Below, one piece after another: positions 57,097-64,000 of a DNA stretch of 64,000 nucleotides (within the stretch, counting starts at the first letter, position 1; every line of letters starts with the position of its first letter). Source of the DNA: Heloderma charlesbogerti (lineage: Eukaryota > Chordata > Lepidosauria > Squamata > Helodermatidae). Position numbers and translations under genes: made by a program. Location of the stretch: the NCBI GenBank assembly GCA_026122225.1, contig JANEZZ010002064.1, positions 859,231 to 923,230 of the forward strand, written 5' to 3'. The notes beneath the pieces are model-generated. The model saw only the letters and a list, made by a program, of their open reading frames with translations. It had not been told where the DNA came from and made no database searches.

Positions 57097-57209
57097 ATCT
57101 CGTCCATTCTGTACGGTGGTAGGAGGGCAGATCAGAATTAAAACAGGGGCAAATGCGGAGGGAGATTTGAGCAGGAGCCAGCCACTTAAAAATAAATAAA
57201 TAAACAAAT

Positions 57210-57234
57210 ACACACACACACACACACACACACA
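57210..57234 (+). repeat. (AC)n microsatellite
   Basis: About 12 uninterrupted CA units inside a DLGAP4 intron. Confidence 0.9.
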
Positions 57235-57804
57235 GGGATGTGTGTGTACATATATATGTCTATATATCCATTTATCAGTTTTCTAATAAAATTCAACATG
57301 GTTAAAACTCTGAAGCACTTTCCATTTTCTTCTCCCTTTGCTAGTTCTAAAACTGGAATTGCACTCCTACAAATCTGTGCTTCTAACAGAATACCCAGGG
57401 AACACATAAATCAGCTTCTGATTATGGTTTACAACCAGGAGCAACTAACCCAGGGACTAATTTGAATTTTGCAAACTGCTAATGGAACCTATACTTTACA
57501 TTAACAACTTATACGACATTATTAAGAACTGACAGACTGACGCAGTTTTGTCTGCAGTAGTGATGTTACTTCCAGTTGCTCAGAGCATCTTGGGAGATGG
57601 ATTTGGGTAACCCTGGGAACTGTTGGGCAAACAAAGAGGATTTCAAAAGAGGGGTGGGGATCACTGAACTAGTGACTAGGCACTGGGAGAAAGAGGGGAG
57701 TAGAACAGTATCATAAACAAGCAATGAATGTTCCCTGGTGGGATGCACCAGTGCCAGTGTTTTACAGACTGCAGGTGATATATAAGGGCAGAAGTACTAG
57801 AACT

Positions 57805-58335
57805 GATTAACTATTACGTATATGGGGCTGTCTCTGAAGACTGTTCAGAAACTGCAGTTGGTTTAGAATGCAGCTGTTAGGTTACTAATTGTGGCTGGTC
57901 ATTTGGAGCATATGCTGGTGCTCAAAGAACTTCACTAGTTACTAGTCTGTTTCAGAGTGCAACTTAAAAAGTCCTTGTGCCTACCTTTAAAGCCCTATAT
58001 GGCTTGGGATCCAAGTACCTGAAAGAATGCTTGCTCTCATGTACTGAGGTCACCCTTTGGAAGCTCTCCTCCAAGTGCCCCTGCCATCTAAGGGGAGGCA
58101 GATGGCGAGCAGAGAGAGGGCTTCCTCGGTGGGGTGCCTCATTTCATTCCCCCTCCAGAGATTTTTGCCTGGCGCCAGCATTCTTATATTTTCAGTACCA
58201 TGCACAGACATTTTTATTTCTGACTTTTTAATGTATTCTTGTTTTAACATGCTGTAAATGATGATATTCTATTTTGATTTTTGTATTTTATCTTGTTTTT
58301 ACAAGCCACCCTGGAAGCACTGCATTAAATAAATC
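57805..58335 (+). mobile_element. L2-type LINE 3' fragment
   Basis: The decayed C-terminal coding region is recognisable (GGGGCTGTCTCTGAAGACTG, GAAACTGCAGTTGGTTTAG, AAGCCCTATATGGCTTGGGA). It ends CAAGCCACCCTGGAAGCACT and TTAAATAAATC. It is antisense to DLGAP4. Confidence 0.7.
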
Positions 58336-58439
58336 TTAATCATTAAAATTAAGAAATACATAAAACATCACTGTGATCAAGCAGTTTAGAGATACATACA
58401 TACATATATATTTGTTGTTGTGTGTGATGTTTGTTCTAT

Positions 58440-58555
58440 GGCATTACGCGAATGGTTTTATATTTTATATAATGTATTTTAATGGTTTTTAATTTTTGTG
58501 AACTGCCCAGACAGCTTTGGCTATGGGGCGATATAGAAATAAAATATATGACGCA
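58440..58555 (+). mobile_element. L2 3' tail
   Basis: TGTGAACTGCCCAGACAGCT then TTGGCTATGGGGCGATATAG and AAATAAAAT is the same terminal stem as at 1025-1085. Only the tail is left. Confidence 0.7.
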
Positions 58556-58795
58556 TACTTACTCAGAAGTAAATTCCACTAGAAATATTAACAGGTATTA
58601 CTTCCTAGTAAGGCTTGGATCTGGCTGTCTTGCCTAACCCAGACCCAAGAAATTCCATAATTTCTCATGGAATTAGAAAATGTGTCATCGTCGTTGTTGT
58701 TGTTGTTATTATTATTATTATTTATTACAGAAAAACATGTTCTGCCTGAACTTGCACCACAGGAGTTTGGTTTCTATAAAGTTTTCCATGCTTAC

Positions 58796-58948
58796 CTTCT
58801 TCTCCGGTGTCTCCGTCAATTGCCAGCCATTGGCCTTTAGGTGGTACAGCTCATCAAATTTCATGCTGATGTCTTCGATGGACAATTGTAAGAGATCCCA
58901 GAAACCGGCGAGGTCCTGTGCTGTGGGCCTGGGATTGGAATTGGGGTT
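58796..58948 (-). CDS. DLGAP4: DLGAP4 penultimate exon (GKAP C-terminal domain)
   Basis: The 153-bp exon encodes 51 residues in phase 0 at both ends. It starts NPNSNPRPTAQDLAGFWDLL after acceptor TTTTCTGCAG, continues QLSIEDISMKFDELYHLKAN, and ends TETPEKK before donor GTAAGC. This is the helical core of the conserved GKAP homology region that is nearly identical across DLGAP1-4. The NPNSNPRPTAQDL start differs slightly from mammalian copies, as expected for a reptile orthologue. Confidence 0.95.
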
Positions 58949-60719
58949 CTGCAGAAAAGAAAATGTGAATGAGAAAACTAAGATGTTGTCGTTTCTATTA
59001 CATGTAACCACTACAATTTAGAATTAGCATTCAAGATTAGAACTGCAGATAGTTTTTAAGTTCATGCTGAAAAGACTGAATCTCTCTGTCGTGGTAATTC
59101 ACATGTATGTTCTGGATGCAACTGGCATATGCAATTTGAGAAACCTTTCTTTGGTCTGGGTGTACTGCACCCCTTCATTATTGTCATTGTATTATATTTT
59201 GATATGCAAGATCATATGCAAGGCTGTTGACTTGTGGATAAATGGATTGACATTTTCTTCTCATTACAAAACAATAACAATTCTGTAGGGCCAAAATGGC
59301 AATCCCACCCCAAATTACTTAAAAAGAGGATCATGCTTTGCCCTCCCAAGAGTAAGCATTTGCAGCAGCAGCATCCAATACAGATAGTTCCTTTCCTCAA
59401 ATCCCCAGAGTACTTGGTTGAATCACAGGCAGCCTTAAATAGGCTGCAGTGTAGGGGCTGGCAGTGGGACGAGGACAATTGTCAGATACAGATAAGCCCA
59501 ATGCATCAGTAAAATACATACAAGAACAAAACACTGTTCTCAAAGAGCTCAGTGTTTCTACCACTAGGTACCTGCCAAACCAAAATAAATTTGAAGTTGG
59601 CGTTTGTGTTTCCAAATTAATCTCACTGATCAGTTGTTCCACTTCAAACTGTAAATGATCTGTGTGCACCTAAGCCATTTTCTTTGCAACACTGTTCCTA
59701 AACCATTCCTTGTTGGGCAAAGTGATGAGATAACCACACAAGGGCTTCACATGCTACTTATCCCAAAACGTTCATAAAAATGCAGGCACAACACTGGATG
59801 AATGGCTGCTATTAATCCCAATATGAAAAGTAGTAATGCAGGAACTGGCCCATAACCTGTCCCAAAATCTCCTTTGTTCTCAAAGCAACAAGGTGACTCT
59901 TCAGAACACTTAAGTAAGTACAGATACAGAAGTCTAAAGCAGTTCTGCATGGAGGTCCTCTTAGGACAGATGTGATAAGCACATCAGATCTCTGTGCCTA
60001 GGCACATCCCTTTCACTCCAGATTTCCTGCCTGTTTGTATGGCAGTCACTGCATGGAGTCCTGTGTGGAGTACATGTGGTGTGGTCCGCATGCAGAAAGG
60101 TAAGAATTTGGTCATGAGTGAGATTCTATTTTGGGGCAACAGAGGAAAGAGTTGAGGGGGAAAAAGCGATGGGATTTTACGCTGAGAAAGCTAATGAACT
60201 ACCATAATCACAATGGTGTTCTCATGTATCTTCGTTGATCCGTATTAACACATGGTTTTGATTTGCTGCAGTTCACAAGTCTCCTGCTTGATGCATAGTA
60301 GTGCATTGCAAAGTGGGGTCTTGCAGCAAGGTGCTACAGTGTATACACAGGCCCTGGCAGGAGGGGAAGAGTTTTTAAATCTCATGGCACCTACCCCCAA
60401 CCCCATGGCACCAATGCTCACTTCCAGGATGCTATCAATGGTTCCCTCTCACCTGACCATTTTCCCTCCCCCCACCAAACTAACATCTTCAACATCCTCT
60501 GGCTGAACTGCCCTCAGCCACAGACACTGCAAGTCTCTAGACTCTGCCCAACCTCAGATTCTCTTAGAATTTAAAGTTTAGATCCCCTTTCCCATGCGCT
60601 CCCCTGAAATGAGTGTGAGTGCTGCCCACAGAAAACAGGATTTTAGCATAGCTGTGATTCAAGGGTGGGACAATGGTGCCCAGAAAAAGAGGTAGCCAGA
60701 AAAATAGTTCCTATCTTGT

Positions 60720-61250
60720 GTGTCCAGTGACAGGCCAGATGGTTGTTTTCAAGACTTTGCAATGCAATGTTCACATGCAATGACAGCCCATGGTTTAAAT
60801 AACCCATGGGCTGTTAGGGACAAGTGGGAGAGAGCAGACATGCTGCCTGCAGTGCATCCTCCACTTCCACTTTTACTCAGCGACCCAGGCTGGGCTTCTC
60901 CATAGGTTGCTGAGAGTGTTGTCCGAACCCAGACCGCTGGGTTGTTTAGGGGCTAAACAACCCAGCAGTTCACCCATGGTTTGTTGCTGGGTTAACAACT
61001 CCCATGGGTTGTTTAAACCATGGATTAGTCATGACTGCATGGGGGCTCCTGCCTGCTTGCTTCTGTTTTGCAGAACCTAGGAATGCCCCGTGTTCCTGGG
61101 TTATTCACCATGATGTCCAAAACTGGCATTCTGGCTTGTTGAGGGAGAAACAACTAACAGTCTATGGGTTAAAACTCTGGGTGGTTTCTCCCTCAACAAC
61201 CCAGAGTGCCATGTTTGGATGTCACAGCAAATAAGCTAGGAACATTCCTG
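60720..61250 (-). repeat. Foldback elements, GGGTTGTTT family
   Basis: GCTGGGTTGTTTAGGGGCTA, then AACAACCCAGCAG, and GCCCATGGTTTAAATAACCC followed by ATGGGC are strong internal palindromes. In inverted order it shares its layout with 12120-12445, including a TGCTGCCTGCAGTGCATCC core. CTCAACAACCCAGAGTGCC near 61192 mirrors GGCATTCTGGCTTGTTGAG near 61124. Confidence 0.55.
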
Positions 61251-61861
61251 GGTTGTTTCTCAAAGAGGAAGCAGATGAGTGGTTAGGTCAGGCCATGCGT
61301 AGTTGTTATGTGTGAACCGGAACAATAAGTTGAATAATTCTAGTATACACAGCTACTATGCTTTTCCTGGAATTTTCCTATTTCTATGCCCTCAACATTC
61401 TGCAGGTTATAAAAGGTTACCGGGTCATTTTTGTTTTGTTCTTAAAACATCTCTTTTAATTTACAAACCTATAATTCAGTGTGCTCAGGGAGCCTTGAGT
61501 ATGTAGAAATCACCACCTCAAGTTTGGGTGGCCCCATTTTGCTCTTAAATTGATAGGCACTTGACCTATTAATTTTGCTTGTTATTACAGGGAATGATGT
61601 AACAATTCTGTAACAGAGAACAGGATATACACAAACTGTTCCTTTCTTTTTTTAACTCTACCCAGTAAACCAGGGGAACACATAATCTGTTAAATTGCAC
61701 CGGAACCATGTATAAATCTGCAGTAGGCTAGTAACAGCTTCTGAAGTTACAATGTGAACAGTATCAGATAAATCCTATGGGGGTAGTAGAAGGAGAATCT
61801 GCAGTGGAGGAACTGCCAGTTCCAAAGCCCTAATGGGTTTGCAGCTGCCAGGGTGGAAGAG

Positions 61862-61862
61862 A

Positions 61863-61885
<23 letters not shown>
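61862..61885 (+). repeat. (TG)n microsatellite
   Basis: A TG run that passes into the purine minisatellite. Confidence 0.9.
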
Positions 61886-61896
<11 letters not shown>

Positions 61897-62310
61897 GGAG
61901 AGGGAGGGAGGGAGGGGGAGGGAGAGAGCTGGAGGGAGAGGGAGGGAGGGAGCTAGAGGGAGAGGGGGGAGGGAGAGAGAGGGAGGGGGAGGGAGGGAGG
62001 GAGGGAGAGGGGGAGGGAGGGAAGGGGACGGAGAGGGAGGGGGAGGGAGAGCTGGAGGGGGAGGGAGAGCTGGAGGGGGAGGGAGGGGGAGGGAGGGAAG
62101 GGGACGGAGAGGGAGGGAGAGCTGGAGGGGGAGGGAGGGGGAGGGAGGGAGGGAGGGAGAGGGGGAGGGAGGGAAGGGGACGGAGAGGGAGGGGGAGGGA
62201 GAGCTGGAGGGGGAGGGAGGGGGAGGGAGGGAGAGCTGGAGGGAGAGGGAAGGAGGGGAGGGAGAAGGAGGGAAGGGGGGGAGGGAGAGGGAGGGAGGGA
62301 GAGGGAGCTA
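61886..62310 (+). repeat. G-rich purine minisatellite with 76-bp higher-order unit
   Basis: About 425 bp of almost pure G/A on the + strand, built from GGGA, GGGGGA and GAGCTGGAG words. The marker GAAGGGGACGGAGAGGGAGG begins at 62021, 62097 and 62173, exactly 76 bp apart, showing a higher-order duplication. GAGCTGGAG is the only regular pyrimidine interruption. It lies in a DLGAP4 intron, so the G-rich strand is the template. Confidence 0.9.
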
Positions 62311-62835
62311 GATGGAAAATAAGGAGCTGACATGTATCTCCTCCTTTGTCAGGGGAACCTCAGCTCATCAATCCATTCCCAACATACCCCTTCCACCCCC
62401 ACTTATTGTCATCAGAGCACCAACAGTAGAGGATAGATGGATGAAGTTTCCGCTGATGTAATGAGGAGAGCTCCAGGTGCAGACCTCCCACTCTGACTGT
62501 GGTGAGAGGTCTGCAATATCCTATGGCCCCTGGGATGCCCTCCCATGGACCATAGGTTTGCACCTTTGGTTACTCCTGTATTAATCCAGAACATGTTTCT
62601 TAGCCTGCAAAAAACAATAATGGCATAAATGACAGACTTTGGGGATTGTCTGCCTGAATCACAATGTATTTGAAATAGGGCTATCGTCTACTGAAAGGAA
62701 ACATTAACTGTGTGTGTTTTTAGTCAATTAAATTTCAGCAGCTCTGAAAAAAAGGCACACATGCTTGTGTTTTGTTTTAATGATATATATGTTCTAGCAG
62801 GTGTCATCTTAGAAGAGCCTTCTTCCCTCTCTCCC

Positions 62836-62861
62836 GTGTGTGTGTGTGTGTGTGTGTGTGT
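62836..62861 (+). repeat. (GT)n microsatellite
   Basis: About 13 GT units in a DLGAP4 intron. Confidence 0.9.
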
Positions 62862-63724
62862 GCATGTGCAAGAGAGACTGGCTCTCTTAGGATGGTGTTT
62901 GCCATCTGCAGCTTTTCATGTTACTTGCACCGACAATGATATTCATAAAATCTGCTACCTGATTAGCTGGGGCAACCCCCTTTCACTCTAACAGTGTTTT
63001 TTAATCAATCAACCAGAGCAGTCCTAATTCAGTTTTTTTTTAATTATGTATCACATTTCTAGTTACGCTTAACCCCAAGGGGTCACAGAAATATGACCGA
63101 GGACCAGTTCAAGCAGGCAGTTGGACAGCAGATGAACTATTGTACAGGAAGGTTTTATTTTTATAAAGACATAAATTTTCAGGCTTCCTGGATGAACAAG
63201 TTCAGCTAAATGTTGTCTTCTTATGTAGGATGTGCTCCTATGAGCAGTGGAAACTCTGGTCACTGCTTTCATGGATGGAATATGGCATCAGCATTATCAC
63301 ATTTGGAAAAGTCAGAATGCTGAGCTTATATTGTACCTGGATATTATTTAACTTAACATTTATATTGTGCTTTTTGAACGTTCAGAGTGCAGAGTGTATG
63401 TGAAGCAATTTGAACACTTGGTAAACCTTACAACTGTCCTTTAAGGGTAGCTCAATATTATCCCCATATTGGAGATTGTGGGGAGGCTAAGAAAGAGAGA
63501 GGAGGGCACTGCAGAATCTTTGCCTGTCTTGGGAAAGTGATTATTCAACAGGTGGATGAGCAAATAAAAACCCAAACACCTACACCAAGATACTTGGCAC
63601 AAGAGAATAAATAGTAGGCAGCATGCTGCTGCTATTTTTACTTCTTGGGCAAAAACCTAATAAGTGATAAAATATTCCCCTCATTTCTACAGTTTATAGC
63701 AATGGCAGAGATTTCCACACTCAC

Positions 63725-63816
63725 CAAGTTTTGATCACAGAGGCCACGGAATTGCTGGAACTTCTGTGACATTAGTAATTGTGCGCTGCCCACTGCACTG
63801 AGGACTTTGCCTAAGA
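63725..63816 (-). CDS. DLGAP4: DLGAP4 antepenultimate exon (GKAP domain)
   Basis: The 92-bp exon starts in phase 1 after acceptor TTTCTCTTCAG and encodes (x)LGKVLSAVGSAQLL, then MSQKFQQFRGLCDQNL. It ends in phase 0 before donor GTGAGT. Joined to the next exon it reads QNL-NPNS, the conserved order of the GKAP domain. The GKAP helical region mediates scaffold contacts at the postsynaptic density. All earlier DLGAP4 exons, including the guanylate-kinase-binding repeats, lie beyond 64000. Confidence 0.93.
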
Positions 63817-64000
63817 CTGAAGAGAAAGTAAACTTAAGAAGCCAAGCAAGACAAAGCATTTCTAAAAACAGAACACAGAAGGAGATCTGAAGTCCAGGTG
63901 CCTCCTTTTGTTCTTCACAAAGATGTATCTCAACACCTTATTAACAGCCTTAAAAAAAATCTCCAACAACCATACTCAATCAAATACATTAATACTATCA

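Larger units (their letters stand above)
56585..58795 (-). other. DLGAP4: DLGAP4 intron with MITE and L2 pieces
   Basis: The 2.2 kb intron has donor GTAAGC at 58795-58790 and acceptor CTAAAG ending at 56585 on the - strand. It contains a MITE (56962-57096), an (AC)n microsatellite (57210-57234) and two L2 fragments. Confidence 0.8.
58949..63724 (-). other. DLGAP4: DLGAP4 intron with foldback and purine minisatellite
   Basis: The 4.8 kb intron has donor GTGAGT on the - strand at 63724 downward and acceptor TTTTCTGCAG at 58958-58949. It holds a GGGTTGTTT foldback region at 60720-61250, the purine tract at 61860-62310 and a (GT)n at 62836-62861. 59000-60700 and 62870-63720 show nothing recognisable. 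Confidence 0.75.

Noticed and set aside
61833..62333. Open frames of 165, 152 and 126 aa rich in Gly/Arg/Glu or Pro/Ser
   Set aside because: They are translations of the purine minisatellite, open in several frames on both strands because the repeat lacks stop words.
1..64000. CRISPR arrays, operons, phage or integrated viral genes
   Set aside because: No regularly spaced direct repeats, no tightly packed genes and no gag/pol/env-type retroviral reading frames were seen. All RT-like frames are LINE-type.

Overview
This window is vertebrate nuclear DNA, most likely from a squamate reptile (lizard or snake). The evidence is the mix of decayed repeats: a near-complete RTE/BovB LINE, many L2-type and CR1-type LINE fragments, several tRNA-derived SINEs, and a high density of short palindromic CAG...CTG elements of hAT type. 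Genes are split by long introns, and one CpG island is present. No prokaryotic, viral or CRISPR content was seen.

Two protein-coding genes can be supported. TGIF2 (TALE homeobox co-repressor of TGF-beta/SMAD and retinoid signalling) lies on the + strand. Exon 1 sits in a CpG island ending at 16967, exon 2 is 20435-20673 and exon 3 starts at 40320 with its stop at 40907. A roughly 3 kb 3' UTR probably ends near 43990. The spliced protein from the usual start is 263 residues. The last three coding exons of a DLGAP (SAPAP/GKAP) gene lie on the - strand at 63725-63816, 58796-58948 and 56366-56584, ending in the PDZ-binding tail QTRL. Its position beside TGIF2 indicates DLGAP4. The two genes converge. 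TGIF2 acts in the nucleus on transcription and DLGAP4 is a postsynaptic scaffold, so their adjacency is a matter of genome history, not a shared pathway.

Layout. 1-16.4 kb is repeat-rich upstream DNA: an L2 3' end, nested LINE/SINE/hAT insertions, BovB at 7.1-10.0 kb, foldback elements at 12-13.5 kb, and a hAT element with a perfect 8-bp target duplication at 14.3 kb. 16.4-18.1 kb is the TGIF2 CpG-island promoter with a perfect CRE-like octamer. 18.1-40.3 kb is TGIF2 introns 1 and 2, filled with MITEs, SINEs, CR1 and L2 pieces. 40.3-44 kb is TGIF2 exon 3 and 3' UTR. 44-52 kb is intergenic DNA crowded with hAT-like MITEs plus a 1.5 kb antisense L2. 52.2-56.4 kb is repeat-poor and probably DLGAP4 3' UTR. 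56.4-64 kb is DLGAP4 exons and introns, including a G-rich purine minisatellite with a 76-bp higher-order period.

The points most worth following up are the convergent TGIF2-DLGAP4 order, which differs from human chromosome 20 but resembles the human TGIF1-DLGAP1 pair; an in-frame upstream ATG in TGIF2 exon 1; and the three distinct families of palindromic elements, one copy of which probably lies in the TGIF2 3' UTR. No wholly new gene system was found.
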